DNA from: Maribacter flavus
Lineage (GTDB): Bacteria > Bacteroidota > Bacteroidia > Flavobacteriales > Flavobacteriaceae
DNA: 64,000 nt
Assembly (NCBI RefSeq): GCF_008386635.1
Contig: NZ_VUOE01000004.1
Coordinates: 1 to 64,000, forward strand
Direction of reading: 5' to 3'
Part shown: positions 17,000 to 25,488 of the stretch, in pieces
Layout: each line of letters opens with the position of its first letter
Numbering within the stretch: the stretch's first letter is position 1
Made by a program: the position numbers and the translations under genes
Notes under the pieces: model-generated
Told to the model about the DNA's origin: nothing
The model's input: the letters and a program-made list of their open reading frames with translations, nothing else
Database searches by the model: none

Positions 17000-19396
17000 C
17001 TAATTATCAAAGGGTAGAAACCTCTTACGCTCAACCGCTATGGAATCAACCTTTTGCTTAGTGTAATAGACAGGAAAATACTGGTCCTTGGCCCAAGGTT
17101 CAAACAGATTGCTATAAAAAGGACTTTCAGGATTGCCGGATTGCCCCGGGCCATTGGTAGCTTGTGCAGTATCCCAATCCCCGGTATTTACGATCATCCG
17201 GAAGGAGGCACCGCTCGACTGGTTGAGATTACCGCCTGTTGATCCCGGTGTCGTACCACTGCCGCCCCTAGGCAAAGGGCCTAGATTGAAAAGGGTGTCA
17301 CGCATTGCTTTGTTGACAACTTTCCCCAAGGCATGCTCTATATATACGTGTTTGTTTTTTGCCTGACCGTACTGCCATTTTTCCATATCTGGACCCAATC
17401 TGTTTTCCAGGTTATCGATGGCTTGTTGAAAGGACTTTTTTAACAACTCGTTTCTATTTCCCTCTGTATCGCTCCCAAAAACTATTTTAGGATGTGAAAC
17501 AAAGTCAATGATTGTTTTAAGTTGCAAGGAGGTCACAATATGTTTTGCTTCTTTGGGAATGACCAAATCTTCCATCATTTCTGCCAACGAATCCTCCCAA
17601 GTTACATAGATGGCCGCGGGAATGGAATTCGGGTTCAATGTAAAATTCCAATCCTCCAATTTCGTTTTGGCCTCTTGGTAGGTACCGTCCAACGTAATTT
17701 TATTTAGCAAGGGAACAAGTTCCTTTGCCGGAAGGGAAACATAATCGGTTTGTAAGGCTTTAAAATCCTCCATGGTAAAGTCCGATTTACTACTTAAAAC
17801 CTCTTCGATCCTGTTGCCCCTGTAAGGATCCGACCATGAAAAGCCAATGGCATCCCAATGTTCATAATCGGGTGGGGTTACATTTTGGTTGGCGGTGGCA
17901 ATAAAGCCTTTGTCGGGATTATGGTCGTTCGGTTTTTCAATAATGGGGAGATAGCCATCCCACTCATAGGTTCCATCCCCGGGAACCGGGACCAAACCGC
18001 TAAAATTTCTTCGGATAGGGGCAATGCCTACAGCTTGCCAGCCAATATTCCCTTCTTTGTCCGCCCAGACCATATTTTCCCCGGGAATATGGCTGTAGTT
18101 GCAGGCTTCCCGAAATTCTTCCCAATTTTTGGCCTGGTCCATTCGTAGGGATGCCAAGTACGGGGAGCCTCCAGGCTCCAACCAGGCACAACGAACGGCA
18201 TAGGCAACGTTGTTTTCTGTATCGATCAGGGTTACAGGTCCATGTTGGGTGTAGTGTAGATTGACAATGGTGTCTTTTTGCCCTTTTATCTTAATGGTTT
18301 CCTGAATGGTTTTCATATCCACCCATGCTCCTTGGTATTTATACTGATTCTGATTTTCAGGATTGAGTTCATACACATAAAGGTCTTCACCATCGGTTTC
18401 AAAAACAGTCAATCCCCAAGCTCCATATTCATTATGTCCGATTGATATACCCGGGATTTCGGGTTCCCCTCCGCCAATAACATTCCAACCCGGAGCGACC
18501 AAGTGGGCCATATAGCGCAGGGAAGGTACCGCAATGGTTCTGTGGGGGTCATTGGCCATAAAGGTGTTGCCATCCTTGGTGCGGCTACCGTTAACTACCC
18601 AATTATTACTCCCAATAGACAGGGAATCCCTGTTTTTTTCCTGATTTTCGATAAGAAGGTTGGCCACTTCTTGGCCTCTGTATTCGGGTTGGATATCCTC
18701 CGGGGCGAACTTTACCGATTTTCTATAGGCATTGTAAAGCTCCAAAATATCCTGGGACAGAAGTTCCTTGTTAATTTTTTTGTCAATGGTCAAGTCAGGA
18801 TCTTTGGGGTGTAACCAAAATAATTTCTTAGTCATTTGCGGTCCCATTTTTGCGACCGCCCTACCAATTTGTAACTCATCATTGATATTTCCCAACAAGC
18901 CTTGATGTCTGGATATCACCACCTCTGGCGTCCATTTTTGGGGAAGTATGTCCAATATCTTGAATTCTATGGGAAGGCTATCAGGATTTTGCAACACTTT
19001 GTCAATATAGGCATTCACTCCATCCGTATAAGCGGTTATGATTTCCACCCCATCTTCGTGATAGTGGTTCATTTCGGTTTCCATATCTCCTCGAAACTGG
19101 AAGAGTCGGGTGCCAATATCCCGCTTCAATTCACGTTCCCCAAGAATTTCCGCCACGGTACCCGTTGCCTGTCTACGCCATATTTCGAATTGGAAAAGTC
19201 GGTCCGCTGCCGCAGCGTACCCTTGGGCGAAGAAAAGATCATGTTGGTTATTGGCGTAAATATGGTTGATGCCCCATTGGTCCCTCACTATCTCTACGGG
19301 TTCTTTAAGACCGGCCAATTCCAAAGCATTTTCCGATGTTTTGTTTTTCTTACAGGAAAACAAAACCAATAGACCTAGGAAGAATATTTTTTTCAT
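17000..19396 (-). CDS. Penicillin acylase family lipoprotein (Ntn hydrolase)
   Basis: The 798-residue protein belongs to the penicillin/acyl-homoserine-lactone acylase family. It hydrolyses amide bonds after autocleavage into two chains. A lipoprotein signal ends at Cys15 (LVLFSC), so it acts in the periplasm or at the outer membrane. The chain-start Ser263 lies in IGSNNWVV, where self-cleavage before Ser creates the nucleophile. Other family blocks are WGINHIYANNQHDLFFAQGY, TFMANDPHR and HIPGENMVWADKEGNIGWQ. Substrates may be amide antibiotics, signal lactones or N-acyl amino acids; none is shown. It is flanked upstream by an unusual repeat region. Confidence 0.92.
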   Translation of the reverse strand: MKKIFFLGLLVLFSCKKNKTSENALELAGLKEPVEIVRDQWGINHIYANNQHDLFFAQGYAAAADRLFQFEIWRRQATGTVAEILGERELKRDIGTRLFQFRGDMETEMNHYHEDGVEIITAYTDGVNAYIDKVLQNPDSLPIEFKILDILPQKWTPEVVISRHQGLLGNINDELQIGRAVAKMGPQMTKKLFWLHPKDPDLTIDKKINKELLSQDILELYNAYRKSVKFAPEDIQPEYRGQEVANLLIENQEKNRDSLSIGSNNWVVNGSRTKDGNTFMANDPHRTIAVPSLRYMAHLVAPGWNVIGGGEPEIPGISIGHNEYGAWGLTVFETDGEDLYVYELNPENQNQYKYQGAWVDMKTIQETIKIKGQKDTIVNLHYTQHGPVTLIDTENNVAYAVRCAWLEPGGSPYLASLRMDQAKNWEEFREACNYSHIPGENMVWADKEGNIGWQAVGIAPIRRNFSGLVPVPGDGTYEWDGYLPIIEKPNDHNPDKGFIATANQNVTPPDYEHWDAIGFSWSDPYRGNRIEEVLSSKSDFTMEDFKALQTDYVSLPAKELVPLLNKITLDGTYQEAKTKLEDWNFTLNPNSIPAAIYVTWEDSLAEMMEDLVIPKEAKHIVTSLQLKTIIDFVSHPKIVFGSDTEGNRNELLKKSFQQAIDNLENRLGPDMEKWQYGQAKNKHVYIEHALGKVVNKAMRDTLFNLGPLPRGGSGTTPGSTGGNLNQSSGASFRMIVNTGDWDTAQATNGPGQSGNPESPFYSNLFEPWAKDQYFPVYYTKQKVDSIAVERKRFLPFDN

Positions 19397-19421
19397 ACGG
19401 AAAGATGTTATTTACACAAAC

Positions 19422-19449
19422 AAAAAAGCCCGATAGCAGACCGAGCTTT
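19422..19449 (-). terminator. Terminator-like hairpin before the acylase gene
   Basis: On the minus strand an 8-base stem (AAAGCTCG with CGGGCTTT, one G-U pair) with a 9-base loop is followed by six Ts. It probably ends transcription coming from the amidohydrolase genes before the acylase gene. Confidence 0.55.
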
Positions 19450-19476
19450 TGTTGATTCTTAATTCGCTAACTATAA

Positions 19477-19511
19477 AGTCGATACCTACCGACTTAAATG
19501 TACACTTTTAT
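19477..19511. repeat. Direct repeat, copy 1 of a 35-base unit
   Basis: Copy 1 of a 28-base exact repeat (35 bases with one mismatch) whose second copy is at 19674-19708. The unit contains a short dyad (AAGTCG and CGACTT) and starts with AGTCGATACC. Confidence 0.9.
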
Positions 19512-19546
19512 AATCAGATTCCTAATCTGTGATTAGATTGATTATA

Positions 19547-19602
19547 GTTTCTGTCCCCTTGAGCGCAGTAGAAAGGTCGACAGAAACATCTCGACTGCGC
19601 TC
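19547..19602. repeat. Interleaved inverted repeats, REP-like
   Basis: Four perfect 9-base arms occur in the order A B A' B': GTTTCTGTC at 19547-19555, GAGCGCAGT at 19561-19569, GACAGAAAC at 19579-19587 and ACTGCGCTC at 19594-19602. A-A' and B-B' are exact complements, so the RNA could form a pseudoknot or either hairpin alone. From memory the GAGCGCAGT / ACTGCGCTC pair is a recurring intergenic element of Flavobacteriaceae. Confidence 0.8.
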
Positions 19603-19673
19603 GATGTGACACATAAATAGAGTCGCGACTTTTTAGACGGCCTCTTTGTTATTGTTTGGTTCAATGCCAATTC

Positions 19674-19708
19674 AGTCGATACCTACCGACTTAAATGTAC
19701 AGTTTTAT
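19674..19708. repeat. Direct repeat, copy 2 of a 35-base unit
   Basis: Copy 2 of the repeat at 19477-19511, starting 197 bases later and immediately after the interleaved-repeat region. It lies just downstream of the amidohydrolase gene. Between the copies is a 162-base insert without a gene. Confidence 0.9.
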
Positions 19709-19723
19709 CTTTTTGGAAACGAT

Positions 19724-21016
19724 TTATTCCCCCTCATATTTGCCCATGTATCGTTTCCACAATTCGGTTTGGTGAGTTTCAAGGGAAATATTCCTGCCAT
19801 CAATAAACGCATGGGTCAATTGATTGGTGCTCATGTCCAAGGCATCTCCTTCCGAAATAAAAAGAGTGGCACTTTTACCTACTTCCAAGGTGCCGTAACT
19901 ATCATCAATCCCTAATATCTTTGCGGAATTCCCGGTTATGAGCTGTAAGGCCTTTTCCTTATCCAATCCCTGTTGCCCTACTTGGCCAGCATAGAAAGGC
20001 AAGTTCCTAGTTTGGAAATTGGACGCTTCGTTGTTTTGTAGACCAACCAGCAGGCCGCTGTCCACCAAGAGTTTGGGAAGTTTGTAAGGAAGGTCATAAT
20101 CGTCGTCATCAAAAACGGGAAGATTGTGGGTAAACTGAACCAAAACGGGAATATTGTTCTTTTTAAGGAAGTCGGTTATTTTGTAGGCTTCATATCCTCC
20201 TACCAATACAACTTCCTTGACTCCGTTGGTTTTTAGTGTGTTTACGGCATCGATGATTTCCTTTTCCCCATCGGCATATACATACATTTTTTGAGTTCCA
20301 TCCAGAACACCCTGCATTGCCGCAAAGGCGGGGTTCATCTCCGTAGGTTTTCCTTTGCCATAGGCCACGGAATTTTTGAGGAACGTAACTACCGTTTCAA
20401 CATCTTTGCTATAGTCCTTATTGGGTTGGTATCCTCTTTCCTCGCCCATCCACCAACGTCCCTGGCGGAAACTTCTTGGCCAGTTTAAATGTACGCCATC
20501 ATCTACCTTGATGGCTGCGTCCTCCCAATTCCAAGCATCGAACTGCACTATAGAGGAGGTACCGGAAATTCTTCCGCCAGATGGCGCTATTTGTCCAAGC
20601 AGAACACCATTGGGCCGCATGCTTTCCACCACCTGGGATTCCGCATTGTAGGCGATGAGACTCCGCACGTGGGGAATTAGTTCCCCAATCTCGTCTTGGT
20701 CGTCCGTAGCGCGAACGGAATTGATTTCGATGAGCCCCAAGGTTTTTGCCGGGGCAATGAATCCAGGATAGACATGTTTTCCTGAGGCATCTATGATGTT
20801 GCCTTTACGGGCAATCTTCATTTTGGAATCCCCCACAAAGGTGAGTTTGCCATCTTCGAACATGATCAATGAACTTTCAATGACCTCGCCATTTCCCAAA
20901 TGGGCCGTAGCTCCCTCTATGGTAATAGCTTCTGTCTGCTTAGCGGCAGGTGTCTGTTGCGCCGATACTGGCAAATACGTTGCAATTGCCAGTAGTAGTG
21001 TTAATATATTTTTCAC
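19724..21016 (-). CDS. Secreted amidohydrolase-like protein, degenerate metal site
   Basis: The 430-residue protein has a signal peptide (MKNILTLLLAIATYLPVSA) and the two-part amidohydrolase shell: an N-terminal beta-sandwich piece, GKHVYPGFIAPAKTLGL at the start of the barrel, and the closing segment ILGIDDSYGTLEVGKSATLFI. The diagnostic HxH metal motif after PGFI is replaced by APAK, so the usual catalytic metals are probably not bound. It is the downstream partner of a larger amidohydrolase gene on the same strand, 176 bases away. It may be a non-catalytic subunit or act on an unknown substrate. Confidence 0.83.
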   Translation of the reverse strand: MKNILTLLLAIATYLPVSAQQTPAAKQTEAITIEGATAHLGNGEVIESSLIMFEDGKLTFVGDSKMKIARKGNIIDASGKHVYPGFIAPAKTLGLIEINSVRATDDQDEIGELIPHVRSLIAYNAESQVVESMRPNGVLLGQIAPSGGRISGTSSIVQFDAWNWEDAAIKVDDGVHLNWPRSFRQGRWWMGEERGYQPNKDYSKDVETVVTFLKNSVAYGKGKPTEMNPAFAAMQGVLDGTQKMYVYADGEKEIIDAVNTLKTNGVKEVVLVGGYEAYKITDFLKKNNIPVLVQFTHNLPVFDDDDYDLPYKLPKLLVDSGLLVGLQNNEASNFQTRNLPFYAGQVGQQGLDKEKALQLITGNSAKILGIDDSYGTLEVGKSATLFISEGDALDMSTNQLTHAFIDGRNISLETHQTELWKRYMGKYEGE

Positions 21017-21192
21017 ACGTTTAAATTTTAGTAATTAGTTGATAATAAATAAATTATAAAATTAAGAACGTGTGCAACCACTCGCTGTACTCGTTCTCTC
21101 ATTAAAAATTTTAAACATTCCCATTTATGAAGAAATTTTTAAAATTTTTTAATGCTCGTTTCATCTTATTAGGTATTTTCGATTTTAGAATT

Positions 21193-24147
21193 TTAAAGCG
21201 TTTCACAAGTGAACGTTTGTTTTACACTTTGTTTTGGACCTTGGGTCTTTTTGCCTCCGGCTTTCTCCTCCAACATCATTTTTACCAACTCGTTGCGTTC
21301 TTTTTTTATGGCTTCCCGCTGGGCTTTGTCCTTTTGCAAATCAAAGTAAGTGGTACCTTCAATGATGGTTTTTTCGGCTTTCGTATACACTGATAATGGA
21401 TTGCCGGACCATAAAACAAGGTCAGCATCCTTTCCTTCCTTGATACTACCCACACGATCATCCAGATGAAGGAGCTTCGCCGGGTTGATGGTAACCATTT
21501 TCCAAGCTTCGAGTTCCGTCATACCTCCGTATTTGATGGTTTTAGCCGCTTCCTGATTCAAACGCCTCATCATTTCGCGATCGTCACTATTTATGGCGAC
21601 CGTGACACCTTGTGAATGCATGATGGCGGCATTATAGGGAATGGCATCCTTTACTTCGTATTTGTAGGCCCACCAATCGCTAAAGCTTCCTGCCCCAACA
21701 CCGTGCTCGGCCATTTTATCGGCTACCTTATATCCTTCCAAGATATGTGTGAAGGTATTGACCCTAAACCCAAAGTGCTCCGCAACTTTCATCATCATAT
21801 TAATTTCGCTCTGTACATAGGAATGGCATGAAATAAACCGTTCACCATTGATAATTTCTGCCAATACTTCCATTTCTTCATCATAACGATAAGTCTGTCC
21901 GCTTTTTTTCTTTTCGTCGTACTCTTTGGCACGTTGAAAATAGTTCATGAACACCTGCTCCACGCCCATTCTCGTCTGCGGGAAACGGGAGTAGCTATCC
22001 CAATTGGACTGTTTTACGTTTTCGCCCAAGGCAAATTTTATAAACTTGGGGGAGTTATCGTAGATAAGACCATCCGCTTCCTCACCCCATTTTAATTTTA
22101 GGATGGCCGAACGACCCCCAATAGGGTTTGCGGAACCGTGCAATAACTGAATCGAAGTAACCCCACCCGCCAGACTATGGTAAATTCCCATATGTTCAGG
22201 ATCTACAACATCTTCCATTTTCACTTCTGCCGAGCTATTATGACCTGCTTCATTGACGGCAAGTGCCGCAATATGGCTGTGTTCGTCAATGATTCCGGCA
22301 GTTAGGTGTTTGCCTGTGGCATCGATGACCTTGGCGCCGCTGGCTCCCAAATTGGTGCCTATTTTAGCGATTTTTCCATTTTTGACCAACACGTCCGTAT
22401 TTTCCAAAATTCCCGCTTCCTCACTGGTCCAGACCGTGGCATTTTTGAACAACAAATTTTCCTGCTTGGGTTTGGAGGTATAGCCGTAGCCCACATTTGG
22501 AAAGGTAACCGGCATTACCTTGGGAGCATCGGAAGCATCGCTGTCATCTTTGGATTTTTCCTCAAAACCTGATTTTTTGTTGGCCATAAAGGAGGTTTCC
22601 GTTCCGTCCGGCAATATCAACCTGCCGGAAAGATTGTCGGTATCCGGAAGCACCGCTCCTATCATCCGGTAGGTTTTGGCACCTTTATCGGCGGAAAAAG
22701 AAAAGGTCAGCCAATCATTTTCATAGGATATTTTTGAATCCAGTTTTACGGTATCCAGCTTTACCTCCATTTTGGGCTTTGCGAGTTCGCCAGTTATGGA
22801 AATATCATAGGTTTTACCTTCGGTAGTCAGGGTATAGTCACCCCGTATGTCCGTGATGTCCTTATTGTTGATGCTATTTTTATTCCCTTGTACCCAGTTT
22901 TCATAAAGGGTCGTGGACTTGTCAAAAATATCTCCCGATGTAATCAGGAAGTTTGCATGCGCCCCTTTTTTTAGGGTTCCAAGTACATTTGATTTTCCCA
23001 ATATTTCGGCAGGAACCGTAGTTAGCGCCTCTAGGGCCTTAGTTTTGGGTAGGCCATATTCTATAGCCTTCATCAGGTTATCCTTGAATTTTGACATGGA
23101 TTTTAGTTCGTAGGGTGTCAGGGAAAAAGTGACCCCATTTTCGGCCAGCACTTTCGGATTGGTGGGGGCCTGGTTCCAGTAGCGCATATCCTCCAAGGAT
23201 ACATACCCTGCCTGATAAGGGTCGGAAACATCATAGGCATCCGGAAAATTCAAGGGGATTATGAACTTGGCGTTGGTGGCCTTTATTTCATCAATGCGCT
23301 CAAACTCATTTCCACCGCCTAGAATGGTATATTGAATACCATAGGCGTCCCCAATTTTATCGGCACGTAGGTCGTTGCCCTTATCCTTGGCCTCAAAGAT
23401 TTGGACCAGTCCCTTGTTTTTTATTAATGCCTCCAAGGATCGATCCGTTGTGGATGCATTTCCGTTTGCATACCAATTTGCGTCACTATACATCTGGCGC
23501 AACAAGGCTAGCGCACCCATTAGGGAGGTGGGGTAGGACTGTTGTTTGGTAACACTCTTTTCCAACGAAAAATATTGGGCGGATCTATCATCCAGTACCC
23601 TGTTGGCATCTGTACCCGCATTGTTCAGGGCGATGAGTACACCCGTACCCCGAGCGATTCCATCGTGGGTATGCGAATTCACCGCACCAAAACCCGCTTC
23701 AATCAATTCCTTCGCTTCTTTTTCGTCATACTTGAAACTGCCAATGGCATCGTTTTCGGGCATGATATGGTCGTTCCAGTAAAACCCTTCCCGAGTGGGC
23801 TCAAATTGCGGGGAACGTCTTCCACCACTGCTCCGTTTTGGTTGTTCTATCCCAAACTTGGAATAAATATCTATAAAGGAAGGGTATATCGATTTTCCGT
23901 TTAAATCCACCACGATTGTATTTTGTGGTAGTGTTACGGATGCGCCAACATTGACCACTTTGCCGTTTTGGATGAGCAGCGTTCCTTTTTGAATGACTTC
24001 AGTAGGGGTCACAAAAATCTTGGCGTTCGTAAAGGCCGTAAAATTATTGTTGTTCGCTTTCACGCCTTCACTTTCAGGGAAGTAATCCTGAGAAAAGAGG
24101 AGGGCACCACACCAAAATAGGCATAGTGAAAAAATAAGTTTTTTCAT
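21193..24147 (-). CDS. Large secreted protein with two amidohydrolase domains
   Basis: The 984-residue product has a signal peptide (MKKLIFSLCLFWCGALLFS) and two amidohydrolase-like halves. The first half reads SIYPSFIDIYSKFG, so its HxH is lost; it ends VLGTLKKGAHANFLI. The second half keeps HxH in LTAGIIDEHSHIAAL, with further His in FISCHSYVQS and NTFTHILEG, Asp in INSDDREM, and ends GSIKEGKDADLVLWSG. Only the C-terminal half should be catalytic. It is probably exported, acting on cyclic amides or peptides of unknown kind, and is transcribed together with the 430-residue relative downstream. Confidence 0.9.
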   Translation of the reverse strand: MKKLIFSLCLFWCGALLFSQDYFPESEGVKANNNNFTAFTNAKIFVTPTEVIQKGTLLIQNGKVVNVGASVTLPQNTIVVDLNGKSIYPSFIDIYSKFGIEQPKRSSGGRRSPQFEPTREGFYWNDHIMPENDAIGSFKYDEKEAKELIEAGFGAVNSHTHDGIARGTGVLIALNNAGTDANRVLDDRSAQYFSLEKSVTKQQSYPTSLMGALALLRQMYSDANWYANGNASTTDRSLEALIKNKGLVQIFEAKDKGNDLRADKIGDAYGIQYTILGGGNEFERIDEIKATNAKFIIPLNFPDAYDVSDPYQAGYVSLEDMRYWNQAPTNPKVLAENGVTFSLTPYELKSMSKFKDNLMKAIEYGLPKTKALEALTTVPAEILGKSNVLGTLKKGAHANFLITSGDIFDKSTTLYENWVQGNKNSINNKDITDIRGDYTLTTEGKTYDISITGELAKPKMEVKLDTVKLDSKISYENDWLTFSFSADKGAKTYRMIGAVLPDTDNLSGRLILPDGTETSFMANKKSGFEEKSKDDSDASDAPKVMPVTFPNVGYGYTSKPKQENLLFKNATVWTSEEAGILENTDVLVKNGKIAKIGTNLGASGAKVIDATGKHLTAGIIDEHSHIAALAVNEAGHNSSAEVKMEDVVDPEHMGIYHSLAGGVTSIQLLHGSANPIGGRSAILKLKWGEEADGLIYDNSPKFIKFALGENVKQSNWDSYSRFPQTRMGVEQVFMNYFQRAKEYDEKKKSGQTYRYDEEMEVLAEIINGERFISCHSYVQSEINMMMKVAEHFGFRVNTFTHILEGYKVADKMAEHGVGAGSFSDWWAYKYEVKDAIPYNAAIMHSQGVTVAINSDDREMMRRLNQEAAKTIKYGGMTELEAWKMVTINPAKLLHLDDRVGSIKEGKDADLVLWSGNPLSVYTKAEKTIIEGTTYFDLQKDKAQREAIKKERNELVKMMLEEKAGGKKTQGPKQSVKQTFTCETL

Positions 24148-24279
24148 TTTGAGTTCGTTTGATTAGTCTTTTTAAAATTAAGGTTTAATCCCTGCTATCC
24201 GATGATTTTAGTTTTTTTTAACACTTAAAACGGCCAAATTGTGTGACTTTGAACCCAGCTATTAAAATTTGGAAAATTT

Positions 24280-24311
24280 TATATCAAATTGATATAAATA
24301 GTATCAAATTG
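24280..24311. promoter_or_regulatory. Operator-like palindrome with a direct half-repeat
   Basis: TATATCAA-A-TTGATATA at 24280-24296 is a perfect palindrome, and its core ATCAAATTG recurs at 24303-24311, 20 bases (about two DNA turns) on. It lies upstream of the large amidohydrolase gene and might bind a regulator. No regulator is encoded nearby and AT-rich chance matches are possible. Confidence 0.3.
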
Positions 24312-24360
24312 CTAAAGGTTTTACTCGTTTTGGTAAGCTAATTTTAAAATTGCCGGTCTT

Positions 24361-25428
24361 CTAAAGCGGATATTTTTTGTGATAGGCTATCACAAGGGAA
24401 ACCACCCCGTTGTAACTTCTAATACCCTGTTCTTGATTGTTCGCCTTTAAAAAGGAATTGAAGATCGATTTGAATACGGGTTCCAAGGGGTTTTCATATT
24501 GTTCCCAAAACAGGGCCATTTCCTCAAAATTGGCCCGGACACCTGGATGGAGTTTTTGGAACATTCGGTCGAAAGTTTCTCTATTTCCACGCCGTACATC
24601 GCTGAGACAATATCCCATGACATAAGCATATGCTGCATATTGAAAATAGGGGTCCTTGTTTTTTGATGTTACCAAGTATCCAATGAAATTGGTCTCATTT
24701 TCGGCTGAATAGCCCAATTGATGGCCAATTTCGTGTCCGGTGACAATGGGAAACCTAAAATTGGGCAAGATGCCGTTTACCTGGGCTTCATTGGTAAATG
24801 GGTTCAAGTAACCCGCGTAGCCCATATAGGTGAGTCCGGTGCTAAAAAGTGAGGTTTTCACGCTTGGATGTTCGTATCCCAAAAAACCGAATTCCTTGGC
24901 AAGCTCTTGATAACCTTCAATGCTCATTTGAAACATTTCATTTTGGGAATAGGGAATGTTCACTTTTTCAAGGGTATCGCCAACCACATATTCTTGTATG
25001 GAATTTGTTTTTTGGATAAGCCTTTCCGTAAAGTCCAATAATTCTTGATAATCCTTGGTTTCGGTCAAACCCAATTTCTCCGATAGCGGTCTGCGATAAT
25101 AATTAAATCCCCATGCCAGATGGAATGTCAGGTAGGCAATGGAGAGCACCATTATTACATTCCTTAGAAACTTCAGTTTTTGTGTTTTGATAAATGTCCA
25201 TCGTCGGTATAGGTAAAAAATGGCTGTACATATTAGAAGGAAATAGAGTAGGTCGCCCACGGAAAAAGGAATCCAACCAAAGAGCCATCTGAAAAATCCG
25301 GATATATGGGGATAGAGCCCCATGCTGTAATAGGATTCAATGAAATCTGTGTTTTGGCCCAACCATTTTACAAGGATAATTTGGGGAATCAAGGAAACCG
25401 CGATTACGGTTTTTAAGGACATCTTCAT
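24361..25428 (-). CDS. DUF3810 membrane protein with HExxH motif
   Basis: The 355-residue protein has three N-terminal membrane helices (within residues 8-110) followed by a soluble domain with HEIGHQLGYSAENETNFIGYL, the HExxH zinc motif with a downstream Glu typical of zincins. This matches DUF3810, a Bacteroidota family with no known substrate. A protease role in the periplasm is plausible. The start at 25428 is set by the promoter box at 25434-25441, only five bases upstream. It is divergent from pepD. Confidence 0.85.
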   Translation of the reverse strand: MKMSLKTVIAVSLIPQIILVKWLGQNTDFIESYYSMGLYPHISGFFRWLFGWIPFSVGDLLYFLLICTAIFYLYRRWTFIKTQKLKFLRNVIMVLSIAYLTFHLAWGFNYYRRPLSEKLGLTETKDYQELLDFTERLIQKTNSIQEYVVGDTLEKVNIPYSQNEMFQMSIEGYQELAKEFGFLGYEHPSVKTSLFSTGLTYMGYAGYLNPFTNEAQVNGILPNFRFPIVTGHEIGHQLGYSAENETNFIGYLVTSKNKDPYFQYAAYAYVMGYCLSDVRRGNRETFDRMFQKLHPGVRANFEEMALFWEQYENPLEPVFKSIFNSFLKANNQEQGIRSYNGVVSLVIAYHKKYPL

Positions 25429-25433
25429 GATTT

Positions 25434-25441
25434 CAAAAATA
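25434..25441 (-). promoter_or_regulatory. -7 box of the DUF3810 gene
   Basis: The minus strand reads TATTTTTG (TAnnTTTG) five bases before the ATG at 25428. A leaderless or near-leaderless mRNA is expected. Confidence 0.5.
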
Positions 25442-25488
25442 GGGATTTGATTTTATGGTATGTATTTTTACTGAAAAATTTCAATCTT

